Positions 45,326-55,697 of a DNA stretch of 64,000 nucleotides are shown here, in pieces. Made by a program: the position numbers and the translations under genes. The notes under the pieces were generated by a model, which was not told where the DNA came from, searched no databases, and saw only the letters and a list, made by a program, of their open reading frames with translations. The stretch's first letter is position 1. Each line of letters opens with the position of its first letter. Where the stretch lies: positions 605,662,177-605,726,176 of the forward strand of contig NC_081405.1 of assembly GCF_030272615.1 (NCBI RefSeq). The letters are read 5' to 3'. Origin of the DNA: Cryptomeria japonica. Lineage: Eukaryota; Streptophyta; Pinopsida; Cupressales; Cupressaceae.

Positions 45326-47645
45326 CCTAAACCTTATGGCAGAAAAATTTCAAAAAGAACCCCAATAGGAACATGTTGTGCGGGATGTGCGATGAGTGGA
45401 GGAGGAATGGAGGGAGCATGTTGATATGATAAAGGAGTAATGATAGGTAGCTTTGGGACATAGGGACCCAAAATAGATTTAGGAGATGAAGGGAAAGGAA
45501 GTTTAGCTTGTGGACTAGCAACTTTGGATGCCATTGGATATTTTTCTTTTTTAATGCATTACTTCTTTTTCTTTGGGATCCACATTTTTTTGCTTTTGCT
45601 TTGGTTGGCCTTTGTGGCCTTTGGGATTTATTGTATTATTTTATCTAATCTTTCTTTGTTTGAGCATGTCTTTTTTAGTGGAGATGGTCATTTTTATATT
45701 GTTGTGGATGTTTAGCTTTATGCATTTTTTATTTGGCATCCAAACTGCTACTAGTAGCCTTGGAAGAAGTGTGTGAAGGTGCGGGAGATGGAGGGAATAT
45801 GAATGGAGTGATGGATGTAGGATGTTGGATAGAATGTGGGGATATGTGTCTTTGTTAATCCTGAATAGGAATTAAAGGAGCAGGATATTTATGGTAGGTG
45901 ATGGGAATGTGGGATTTGTGTATGGGGGGATGAGTACGGTAAGGTGGAGGATGGGTTTTTGGAATATAAGGGCCCAAAATGGATTTAGCATGTGGGAGAT
46001 ATGTGATGGTGGACTTTTGGATATAGAGACCCAAAATGGATTTAGAGGATGAAGGAGGGAGATGGGTGGTTGTTTTGGCTTTATATGATGGAGGAAGGGG
46101 GATGGCAATAATGGTTTGGAGGAACGATGGGAAGATGGGATGGTAGGTTTGGAAAAACACTTGGATTTTGCATTAGTTGTACCAACAGTTTTGGATGAAT
46201 TTCCCTAGGATATATAACCAAGACCATGAAATCCTAGATGTTCTTTGACATCAATGTGATCCAAATTACCTTGCTTGTGTAGGCCTAAGCCTTTACCTTG
46301 ATAGTTCATTTTTTTTAGCATTTTATCTAAAATGGGATACTTGTTCTCTGGGTAACAAGATGCGAGTCCTTTATCTGATGGAAGAGAATGGATGATTAAC
46401 ATGAGGTGTTCTTCTACTGCAAGTGAACCACCGTGGATGAATGTAAGTGAACCCAAGAGATAAAGTGATGGTGGTGGGATGGTTTGGATAAGAGGTAATA
46501 AAGGATCAAGAAGTGAAGCATATGGGATGGGAGGATCTTGACTTAGATGAGGGGATGATAAGGGCTCTTGAGATGGAGTAGATAGGATGGTAGGATCTTG
46601 ATTTTGGTAGATGGATATATCTATATTCTCTAGAACAAGATCTTAGCATGATAGGATTCATTCAAATGGCAATATGGAAGATTCATCAACTGGGGTCATT
46701 GGAGTGGATGGAAAGATAGGAGGTTCATTGAATGGGATAGATGGAGTGGATGGAAGGATGGGAGGTTCTTCAACTAGGGTAGATGGAGTGGAAAGAAGGA
46801 TGGGAGGATCTTCAATTGGGGTCAATGGAGTGGATAGAAGGATAGGAGGCTCTTCAAAGGGGATGGATGGAGTGGATGTAAGGATGCAAGGTTCTTCAAC
46901 TAGGGTAAATGGAGTGGAAGGAAATATGGGAGGCTCTTTGATTACGGTAGATGGAGTGGAAGGAAGGATGAGAGGTTCTTTGATTTGGCTAGATGGAGTG
47001 GAAGGAAGGATGGGAGGTTCATGGGATTGATTTTGAATAATGGTAGGAATAGGAGATGGGGATTTTGGTTGGATGGTCTCAATGGATGAGATAGTTTTGA
47101 TGGTGTTAGGAGGTGCACGAGGAATGATAAGTGTGGGAGGTGGAAGGGAAGTTGTAGAAATGGAGGGAATGGAAAGTGGTGGGTTGAGATAAGATGGAGT
47201 GAACGATGGTGGATTAAGGAAGGATGGGGTGGACAAAGGTGTTTTGGTGTACGATGAAGTGGAGTATGGTGGATTAAGGTAGGATGGGGTAGGCAAAAAA
47301 AATTTGATGCACAATGGAGTGGAGGATGGTGGATTAAGGTAGGATGGGGTGGACAAAGTTGTTTTAATGCACAATGGAGTCGAGGATGGTGGATTAAGGT
47401 ATTATGTGGTGGAGGAAGTCATTTTGATGTAAAATGGAGTTGAGGATGGTGGATTGAGGTAGGATGGGATGGACGAAGTCATTTTGATGTACGATGGAGT
47501 GGAGGATGGTGGATTGAGGTAGGATGAAGTGGACGGTATGGATGGAGGCTTGAGGTAAGATGGGGGATTAAAAGTGGATGAAACATTAGGATTGGATGAA
47601 ATCTTGAGATAGGATGGAGGATTAGGATTGGATGGAGACTTGAGG
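45326..47645 (-). pseudogene. Proline-rich, G-patch-containing Gypsy polyprotein fragment
   Basis: The minus strand is open over most of 47640-45330. From the N-terminal side: a 20-residue repeat (YLNPPSSTPSYIKMTSSIPS type, about five full copies plus partial ones, 47560-47140), a 14-residue repeat (EPPILPSTPSTPIE type, eight copies, about 47030-46690), then a G-patch region YPILDKMLKKMNYQGKGLGL with HLGFHGLGYIS (46340-46206), then a basic/proline-rich tail. The K-x-M-x-Y-x-G-K-G-L-G motif is the G-patch typically found between protease and reverse transcriptase in plant Gypsy elements. No protease or reverse transcriptase is visible. The Copia element at 47646 cuts off its upstream end. Stops are few. 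Confidence 0.7.
46680..47560. repeat. Two coding minisatellites (60 bp and 42 bp units)
   Basis: Right part (about 47140-47560): units of about 60 bp with GGATGGTGGATTAAGGTAGG. Left part (about 46690-47030): units of 42 bp with GATGGAGTGGAAGGAAGGATG. Both unit lengths are multiples of three and keep the minus-strand frame. Confidence 0.8.
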
Positions 47646-48892
47646 TGTTAGAATCTCTTATACCAGGAGAAAACTGAGAGGGGGGGGGGGGGGGGTGAAT
47701 TAGTTTTCCACAAGTATAAGAAATTAATGTAGATTATAAACCATTTACCGGAGCACAATATAAACATCACAATGAAAGATAAAGCATGAAAGCATAGAAC
47801 ACACAAGACCAATATTTTTGATGTGGAAAACCTGTTAAAGGGAAAAACCATGGTGGGAAACTCTACCCACAGTCAAATAATACTTCTATAGCAGTATGTG
47901 AAATAGTTACAATGGGGATTGCACTTGAAATCAAGCCAACTACCTAGAGCTCACTACTCATCACAAAATGAAGTCTCACTGACTTACATAAATATCGGAC
48001 TACAATCCGGAGAAAGTGAACTGTGAAAGTAGCATCTCCTAATGCTTGATACAGTTTCAATTAAGCATTGATGTATGCCCTACAATACTAAAACCTTCTC
48101 AAACATTTGTTGAATGATATATCTTGTTCGCACATAAACCTCTCTCTAATATTGCAGATGTAACCATGCTGACATCATCATGTCCAAATTATATGAATGA
48201 GTCACTTATAAATACATATCATCAACCTTGATAACAAGGTTGGCTAAACCCTAAACCCATAAACCATTATTACAAAAATTATATCACACGATACCACCGG
48301 ACCAATATTATGATGTACATTACATAGCATGGACCTAATTCAAATTCCCAATTAATTATATCTGCCAAAAATTCTGTTAAAACCTATATCAACACGTTTC
48401 ACCAACCGATAGAAACTCTCATTGCAATAACACAAAATAACCAACCGGATCCAAATAGGACCACCAAATCATCATGCCAGCCAATGCAAAGCCACCAAAC
48501 AACTAGGACATGATCAAGAATGCCTTCAGCACATTAGGAACCATTTCTATAAGCTGGACCAAAATCAGTTAACCAAATCATTGAATATCACCAATCAGTA
48601 AAGCTAATCGGTACCAGGAAATACCAACCAGTAATCCAAAACATAAGAAATAGCTTTTGGAGAACCAAATCATGAACCAATTGAATGTGACAAGCATATA
48701 ACCAACCTGAATAACCATCCAAAACTGAAATAACCAATCTGGTGATATCGAATTAGAATCACTGATAACCAAGTCCAACTGAGATAGATCCAATTGGGAT
48801 AGCAGTAACCAACTGGGAAAGAACCATATCCAACCGGAGCACAGTGTTGACATCAATGACAACACATAAGAAATTTCAGCATATTTCCAACA
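47646..48892 (-). mobile_element. 3' LTR of the Copia element
   Basis: 1247 bp; plus strand TGTTAGAATC to TTTCCAACA. It carries a run of 16 G at 47680-47695 at the place where the other copy has seven, in the GGGGTGAAT signature of these LTRs. Confidence 0.92.
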
Positions 48893-48907
48893 ATCTCCCC
48901 CTTTTCA
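48893..48907 (-). other. Polypurine tract of the Copia element
   Basis: Minus strand AAAAGGGGGAGAT next to the LTR start TGTTGGAAAT. Confidence 0.85.
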
Positions 48908-49172
48908 TTTATGGCAACATTGAATGTGAAAAACATCCAAGTGCCGAGGAATGCCAACAATCTCCCCAAACAATCAAGAACCAACAAAATATATCTCCCC
49001 CTAAGATTTTCTGATTTTCACATGAACACTATCTCCCCCTTTGACATAAATGACAAAGGGCTGATGCCAAACCAAACAGCTGACTTCTCCCCCTAAGCAG
49101 CAACATCATCCCATCAACCTAGATCAGAAGATGTTTATGCTAAGCTCACCGGATTGATGCATCCCTGCATCT

Positions 49173-49834
49173 CTAAGTCTCTTTTGGAGGGGTGGTCACC
49201 CCCAACTGATCTCTAATATATTCAAAAGTATCTCTAGGAAATGGTTTCATTAGAATATCTACAATCTGTTCCTTCGTAGGCACATAAACCAATCTAACTT
49301 CCTTTGCTTCAACCTTTTCCTTCAAAAAATTATACCTTATAGAAATGTGTTTTAATTTGGAATGAAATATCAGATTCTTTGACATATCAATAGCAGCAGT
49401 ATTATCACAGTGAACAAAAATAGGCTCATTATAACTTACCCTTATATCCCTCAACATTTGCTTCATCCATAAAATCTAAGTGCAGTATTTGTAGCAGCTA
49501 CATATTCAACTTCAGCAATTGATAATGAAGTGCATGATTGATTCTTGTTGAGCCATTAAACCAAATTCTTCTCAAGAAAGAATGCACCACCTGTAGTTCT
49601 CTTATGGTCATCCACATCTCCTACCCAATCTAAGTCTATATAGGTGCATAATCTAAAACCATCATCCTTTGGATACCATAACCCATAATCTGTTGTTCCT
49701 GCCAAATATCTGAATATTCTTTTAACAACAATATCATGACTTCCTCTTGGATCAGACTGAAATCTAGAAGCAATGCAGACAACATTCATTATATCCGGTA
49801 TGGTATGAGTTAAGTACAACAATCCACCAATCAT
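49173..49834 (-). pseudogene. Copia RNase H region
   Basis: Two open blocks. 49834-49556 reads MIGGLLYLTHTIPDIMNVVC and later LAGTTDYGLWYP, the segment after the reverse transcriptase. 49466-49173 covers the RNase H core with VHCDNTAAIDMSKNLIFHSK, KHISIRYNFLKEKV and the C-terminal VPTKEQIVDILMKP. A gap of about 90 bp with a frame change and a stop separates them. RNase H removes the RNA template during reverse transcription. Well conserved in sequence but not intact. Confidence 0.92.
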
Positions 49835-50289
49835 TGATTTGTATCTAGAAGGTTCACTCTCAAAGATTCATCTTCATTAGACAATTTGCAACCGCTTTTT
49901 ATAGGAGTACCAACTGGTTTTGAGTTTCCAAGACCAAATTTCTTAAGAAATTCCTTCACATACTTAGTTTGACAAATGAAAATACCTTTATTAGTCTGAG
50001 TAATCTACAAACCTAAGAAAAAATCCATCTCTCCAATCATATACATTTCAAATTAATTCTTCATATCATCAGCAAATTTCATGCATAGATTTTCTTCTCC
50101 TCCAAAAATGATATCATCAACAAAGACTTCAATAATCAGTATGTCATCATGCTCAATCTTATAATATAAGTTACTATCAGCATTACCTTTGCTAAAACTG
50201 AGCTTTGAAATATATTTATCTAATCTAGCATACCATGCTCTAGGGGGTTGTTTCAATCCATATAAAGATTTCTTCAATCTACAAACCAT
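49835..50289 (-). pseudogene. Copia reverse transcriptase, C-terminal part only
   Basis: Begins abruptly with MVCRLKKSLYGLKQPPRAWY and contains the catalytic block IIEVFVDDIIFGG (family form YVDD). The following part (about 50050-49835) is interrupted by stops and a frame change. The N-terminal reverse transcriptase and the integrase C-terminus are missing, removed by the deletion at about 50280. Confidence 0.9.
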
Positions 50290-50619
50290 GCTTTGAAAAT
50301 TTTGAATTTCTCAAGAGCTTCTGATTTTTCTTTCAAAAATGCAACCCACATCATTCTAGAGTAATCATCAATAAGCAACATAAAGTGTTTATCACCTTGA
50401 AAAAATTTATTCCTTGCCGATCCACACAGATCAGTATGAATAAGATCAATAATTTCATTAGATCTATCATGTATGCTTCTAAAAGAAATTCTAACTTGCT
50501 TACCCATTTGACATTCTCTGCGTACCAGATTATGAGGTTTGAATAATCTTGGGCAAATCTTTGATAGCCTGAGTTGAATTAATCTTCACTATGCAATCAA
50601 AATTCACATGAAACATCCT
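50274..50619 (-). pseudogene. Copia integrase core fragment
   Basis: The minus strand carries the end of the pre-integrase domain (VNFDCIVKINSTQAIKDLPK, in shifted frame) and QVRISFRSIHDRS, then the catalytic start LIHTDLCGSARNKFFQGDKH with the first Asp, LLIDDYSRMMWVAFLKEKSE, and stops after KFKIFKA. The second and third catalytic residues are deleted. Right of it the solo LTR separates it from the rest of the pre-integrase domain (52180-52320). Confidence 0.88.
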
Positions 50620-52179
50620 CTTATTGTTGGCAATATTGCATTATAACAGACAATGAAAGATTGTTGGCATTTCATAAGGATATTGAGAAGGTTGTTGATG
50701 ATTATGGATATAACTGATTAAGGATGTTTTACTATCTTGATATTATTATTTTTTCATTGATGTCAAGAAATTGATTTTCTAATTCAGTATGATGTTGCCA
50801 TATCTTGAGAAGTATGATATGAAGATTATAAAGATGTCGGTAAAAGACACAAGAAATAATATGATGAATAAGGGGATAAATAAGGTATTTAATGGGCAAC
50901 TAGTACCGAGTCAGACAATGATGAGATCATGATGTTTTAGATTGTTTTAACATCATACATATGTTGTAAATTGTAAAGGTTAATACTATACTATGTTATC
51001 AAGTAAAGAACCTAGTCCGTAAACCCTAAGGAACCTAGTTGGTAAACCCTAAGGTTATCGCTATCGGTTAATGAAGGCGGAATGTCTATCGAGTGAAGTT
51101 TAGTATTCACTGAGTTGTAACCAAGTTGTAACCGACCTATAACAAAATGCATTAAATGTTTAAATGCGGTATTTAATGAAGGAAGCTGATGAGATGGAAC
51201 TGATCAATGATTGGTGAGACGTGAATGAAGTTTGTTAACGAATCTAAGGCAATGAAAAGTTGGCATGAAGATCTACAGCTTAGATTGAACTGCAATACCC
51301 TGGCACAAGTTCCAAGAAATGTATGCAAGTTCCAAGCCGGGGTAAAACATTTTCAGATCGAAAGATGCATTGAACCTAGACAAGATAGAAGATCTGATGG
51401 CTATGATTGATCATGGGAAATGTGATCAAGGAGATTAAGTGGTTACCGAATTGTTTATAAATAGGAAACTGTTGATAAACAATGTATGCGGGCAAGTGTA
51501 TGCACAGGGATGCTACATAGTGATTACTGAGCACAGAAGCTTGAAGACCTGTTAGAATAACCGAGTATAGAAGCCCAGCAGATAGACAAGATTAGTTCTA
51601 TGTCTAGATTGTATTGAACAAATAGAAATCTAGTTTAGCATTTTAGATGTGAAGTTGCAGATAGATTTTATTACTGTTATTTTGTGAAAGTGACAAAAAA
51701 TCTCTTAACCAAGTGGACTTAACAGTCTTATTTGTAAAACCCTCTAGCAAGGTAACATTTTGATTGAGTGTTTGAAATCCTTTAACAAGGTCACTTCTAA
51801 CAAAGTGAAGATCCTAACAGATCTGAGGGAAATCCCTTAACCGGGTCACATCTAGCAATGTGTTTGTAATCTTTAACAGGATTTGCTTTTAACCGAGCAT
51901 ACTCTAGAAGAGTATATTTCCTAGTGGGTCTGAAATCTCACAGTGGTTTTTCCCTATTTGGGTTTCCACGTTAAATCTGGTGTTATGAGGTTTATGATGT
52001 TTATATGCTTTTGAGTTTGCATGTTTAACAGTTTTGGTTATATTACTGAAATATATGTTACCGAGGTTGAATCTGATGTTTTTATGGAAGATTAAGTTTG
52101 TATGATTCACCCCCCCCCCCCCCTCATCTTGTTGGCTATTGGATCTGTACTTATATTAAGTATCAGAACTATCACTTAT
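50620..52179 (+). mobile_element. Solo LTR nested in the Copia element, CTTAT duplication
   Basis: LTR 50625-52174 (1550 bp), starting TGTTGGCAATATTGC and ending AGAACTATCA, with perfect 5-bp duplications CTTAT at 50620-50624 and 52175-52179. Removing it and one CTTAT restores the pre-integrase reading of the host Copia element (the L-W-H region before VNFDC). TATA-like TTTATAAATAGG at 51454-51465. A run of 14 C follows GATTCA at 52110-52123. It is related to the solo LTR at 6623-8132 by start, C-tract and end. Confidence 0.93.
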
Positions 52180-52699
52180 GTCATAGACAACTTTCATGAA
52201 TCTAAGCAATCAATCAAGCCTTCTCACCAGAGTTGAAATGAAAGATGTTTCCTTAGGTCTGAGTTCTAGATGCAATTTCCAAACCAGATCTATTGATAAT
52301 CTTGCACTTTTTATCTTTGAATTATAAATGAAATCCTCTATCCACCATTTGACCTACACTCAAAATATTATACTTTAAACCTTCAACATAATAAACATTG
52401 TCATTATTAGTCTTAGCATCCAAGGATATTGTTCCTTTGCCTTTGATCTCGCATGCCTTGTTGTCTCCAAATCTGACTAGTTCACCATCAAATTCTTGCA
52501 AATATGGTAATTTCCTCTTGTCGTCAGTCATGTGATATAAGAAACCATTGTCTATAACCCATTCATCCTTCTCTTCAATTTTAGCAGCCAGGGCTTTTTC
52601 CTCAATGTGATTTGCATCAATGGTAGCTTCTGGATTATCATCTTTGATAGCAATAAAGACCCAATCTTTACCAGAGTTTCCATTACTGGATCCACTCAC
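52180..52699 (-). pseudogene. Copia protease and start of pre-integrase domain
   Basis: Open block 52699-52322. The active-site region reads WVIDNGFLYHMTDD where the Copia family has W-x-x-D-S-G-A-S-x-H-M-T, so the D-S-G triad has become D-N-G and activity is doubtful. It continues with LVRFGDNKACEIKGKGTI and YYVEGLKYNILSVGQM, which are standard. After a stop at 52320 the pre-integrase sequence continues with IINRSGLEIASRTQT up to the solo LTR. Confidence 0.88.
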
Positions 52700-52789
52700 A
52701 GGTTCATCATCATCATCAATAATACCAAAATCATCATCACTAGCATAGTAACATAATTTTTCCTTCTTCCTTCTAAATCTAGGTCTGCT

Positions 52790-53728
52790 CTAATATTCTA
52801 GATTAGGTTTATAATTCCTCATAAATCTTTCTTGATTCCTAGCAGCTCTTTCCGGACATCTAGAAGCAAAATGAAAAATCTTATTGCATGAAAAATATTT
52901 AAAAGGAACTTTTCCTTCATACTTACTTCTAACCAATCCTTTAGGGATTCTTCTGGAAATTAGGGCTTCCAACTCTTCAAGTTCTTTGTCTTCTCTCGCA
53001 ATGTCTTCCAATTCTTTAGCATATAATTCCTTCCAGTCTATCTTCTGCTTACCAGAGGTAGATGCTTTAAATGAAGTCTCAGTTTTAGTAGCACTTTGAT
53101 TTCCAAGTTCCTCAAGTTCAAAAGCAGTCAATTTCCCAAGTAATGTATCTCTAGTAATAGGCGTATTTGACATTGTCCAGAGTTCATTTATTGTAGTAGC
53201 CTTCATTTTGGAAGCCGAAGGTAGAACTCTCAAAATCTTTGACACAACCTCATCCTCATTAACATTTTCACCGCAGTATTTGATTCCCATGACAATCTCA
53301 TTCACTCTATCAATGAAAGAATTTATCTTTTCATCTTCTTCCATCTTCAAAGTTTCATATCTCACCAGGTAACCTTCAATTTGTGCAATCTTTACTGCTT
53401 GGTCACCTTCATAAAGAGTTTCAAGATTCAACCAGATTTGCTTTGCATTTTCCAGTTCTATGACATTCAACAACTTCTCATTTGATAGGGCACTTAACAA
53501 TGCTTCTTTCTCTCTAGCATCATTATCACCTTTCTTCTACTCATCAGGAGGTGTCGGAGTTCCAGAATTAGGACCATGAGGTGTATACCCTTTCTCTGTT
53601 ATCTCCCAAACTTCAACTCCAAGACATCTCAGATGAATCTTCATTCGCTCCTTCCATATATTGTAATTTGTACCATCAAATTTGGGACTCTCCTTCCAAT
53701 AGGAATTAAATGTAGAAGTTTATGCCAT
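52790..53728 (-). pseudogene. Copia gag (UBN2 type)
   Basis: Starts at the ATG complement of 53726-53728, 43 bp inside the primer site, with a stop two codons later and another at about 53538. Then PKFDGTNYNIWKERMKIHL, followed by the open block 53500-52790: AKQIWLNLETLYEGD, INSFIDRVNEIVMGIKYCG and a Lys/Glu-rich stretch. The zinc knuckle near 52880 is damaged: FSCNKIFHFASRC lacks the first Cys and the Gly of C-x2-C-x3-GH-x4-C. Gag would form the particle. Confidence 0.9.
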
Positions 53729-53770
53729 CAAAACTCCTCAAGCGATTAAGCTTCTGTAGAGAGGACCTCT

Positions 53771-53781
53771 CTCTGATACCA
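53771..53781 (-). other. Primer-binding site of the Copia element
   Basis: Minus strand TGGTATCAGAG, complementary to the 3' end of initiator-Met tRNA, two bases inside the 5' LTR. Confidence 0.93.
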
Positions 53782-53783
53782 AT

Positions 53784-54141
53784 TGTTAGAATCTCTGATA
53801 CTAAGAGGAAACTAGGAGGGGGGTGAATCAGTTTTCCACAAGTATAAGAAATTAATGCAGATTATAAACCATTTGCCGGAGCACAATATAAATGGCACAG
53901 TGAAAGATAAAGCATGAAATAACATAACACACAACACCAATATTTTTGATGTGGAAAACCCAGTAAAGGGAAAAACCACGTTGGGAAACCCTACCCACAG
54001 TCAGATAATACTTCTACAGTAGTATGTGAAATAATTACAATGGGGATTGCACTTGCAATCAGGCCAACCGCCTAGAGCTCACTGCTCATCACAAAAAGAA
54101 GTTTCGCTAACTTACATAAACATCGGACTACAATCCGGATA
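53784..54141 (-). mobile_element. Truncated 5' LTR of the Copia element
   Basis: Matches 47646-48003 of the 3' LTR. Homology stops at CTACAATCCGG (54141). The missing 890 bp would be the U3/promoter side, so this copy could not be transcribed normally. Confidence 0.9.
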
Positions 54142-54840
54142 AAAGGAACCCAAAAAAAAAAAGCAATCTCACTATTTCTTAAGTCATTCCCACCATTTCT
54201 ACCATCATTACTGCCATTTCATTAGTGAAATCAATTTGATTGAAAACAAAGAACCCAAAACTTAAAAATCCAAAAAAAATATACTTGTCTAGGACAACGG
54301 GAACGCATTCCCGATGTTTCTTAGTGCATTCCCATTGTTTTAAAGTGCACTCCCACAGTTTTTACAATGCATTCCTGTGGCTTCTAAAGAGGGAAAAAAA
54401 AAAAAATTTAAAATGCAAACCTGTTGTTTCTAAAGAGGAATGTTTTTTTGCAAATGCAAACCCGTTGTTTCTAAAGATGAAATTTTTTTTACAAATACAA
54501 ACTCATTTCTACCCAGGTTCTTGTTGTTGCTACCTGCAATCCCACTATTTTACTGGTAGATTTAAATTGACAAACACAAAAAAAAACCGAAATATAAAAT
54601 TTGAAAATTATACCTGTCTAGGATGGTGGGAACGCATTCCTGTTGTTTCTCTAGTCAATCCTGTCATTTTTGTAAATCAAAATTTCATTAAAACGGAACT
54701 CCACCAATATGAAAAATCCACCTAAATTATCGCATTTTTGCTTGCAAGTATGAAAAATCTACCAAAACACACGAAAATGACATAAAATGTTAGATTAGAT
54801 CCATGAAGTGGGCTCCACCAGGCATGCTAGAATTATATTC
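54142..54840. other. Gene-less segment with irregular repeats of GCATTCCC...GTTTCT
   Basis: Begins with an A-run. The words GTGCATTCCC, GCATTCCTGTGG and CCTGTTGTTTCTAAAGA recur at about 25-45 bp. GTCTAGGA-GGGAACGCATTCC occurs twice (about 54288 and 54618). At the right edge the minus strand reads TGGTGGAGCCCACTTCATGG (about 54800-54820), similar in form to the Gypsy primer site at 37966-37982. It may be leftover internal sequence of element A. Confidence 0.45.
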
Positions 54841-55640
54841 AAAAAAATGTGAATGTAAACTATTGAAAAGATAAACTAAGAATATCACAAACAAATATCT
54901 CAACCATACTCAAGACTAGGATGTTTAGGAAGAAAGAAAAGTAGATAAACAAGGTAAAAAAGTAATTAAAATGCAAACTTAGTTTTCCTCCTTTGATTTG
55001 ATTGTCCCCTGATTTTATGTGTGCTTTCTATATGATAGATACTTGATTGTGCTCCATGATAATGAATGCAAGATGAAGACTAAGCTAAGATTGGATGTAA
55101 AATACTGTGCTAAATGGATGTGTTCATGCAAAAGAGGGAGTGAGCATTTTTGCATTATGAGGGTATGGAAATGAAAGTGGATGGTTTGTGAAGGAAAATG
55201 GGGGGTTTAAATAGGCTAGAAAGAGAGATGGAGGGGGTTGAGGATGAGACATGTGTCCCTCAGAAGGGCAAGTGTCATGAGGGAGAATGACATGTGTCAT
55301 TGAAAGGAATGACATGTGTCCTTAGGAACACATGCCCATTTGGGAGTAAGCCACCCAAATTGGAAGGTTCTATTCCAAAAGAGATTGAAAAACCATGTTA
55401 TTCCCATGTTTGAGGAAATTTTGGATATTTTCCCAAATTTTAGGAAACTTGGGATATTTTAGGGAATATTGAGATATTTTGGGAATGTGTACACATATGG
55501 TGACGATCAAGGGATAGGGTTGACGAAACCCTTCATTAGCTAGGCTAGATTGGGTTAGGCGAAGGGTTAGAGGAGGGGTTAAGGTTAGGAGACATGTGGA
55601 GAAATAGAATTTATTAATTTAATTAATTAGTTTCATGAGA
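54841..55640 (-). mobile_element. Partial LTR of family A (second copy)
   Basis: Aligns with about 2105-2967: shared AATGTGAATGTAAACTA start, GATTGTCCCCTGATTT, the CACATGCCCATTTGGGAGTAAG block and the AATTTAATTAATTAG end. It has several small deletions (for example around 55440) and lacks the terminal 250 bp present at 2968-3221, being cut off by the tRNA-like segment at 55641. Confidence 0.85.
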
Positions 55641-55697
55641 AGGGTTGGGGGCCTAGCTCGATTGGTGAGAGCTTCTTGTGGTGAAGCACGAGGTCAT
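55641..55697 (+). repeat. tRNA-like head of a SINE (fragment)
   Basis: GGGGGCCTAGCTCGATTGGT resembles the 5' half of a tRNA: the A box TAGCTCGATTGG, then GAGCTTCTTGTGGTGAAGCA like an anticodon arm and GAGGTCA. The T arm and B box are absent because a Copia-type LTR starts directly after. Plant SINEs start with such tRNA-derived heads; the body cannot be seen here. Confidence 0.5.

Larger units (their letters stand above)
47646..54141 (-). mobile_element. Ty1/Copia element, minus strand, truncated 5' LTR and nested solo LTR
   Basis: Minus-strand order: 5' LTR (right, 53784-54141, truncated), primer site TGGTATCAGAG, gag, protease, pre-integrase, integrase core, part of reverse transcriptase, RNase H, polypurine tract, 3' LTR (47646-48892). 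Gag-protease-integrase-reverse transcriptase-RNase H is the Copia order. Three lesions: loss of the 5' LTR promoter side, a 1.55-kb solo LTR inserted in the pre-integrase region, and an internal deletion from integrase into reverse transcriptase. The right-hand target duplication is lost with the truncation. Confidence 0.92.

Noticed and set aside
55641-55697. A functional tRNA gene
   Set aside because: Only the 5' half of a tRNA-like sequence is present; no T arm, B box or acceptor pairing, so at most a SINE head.
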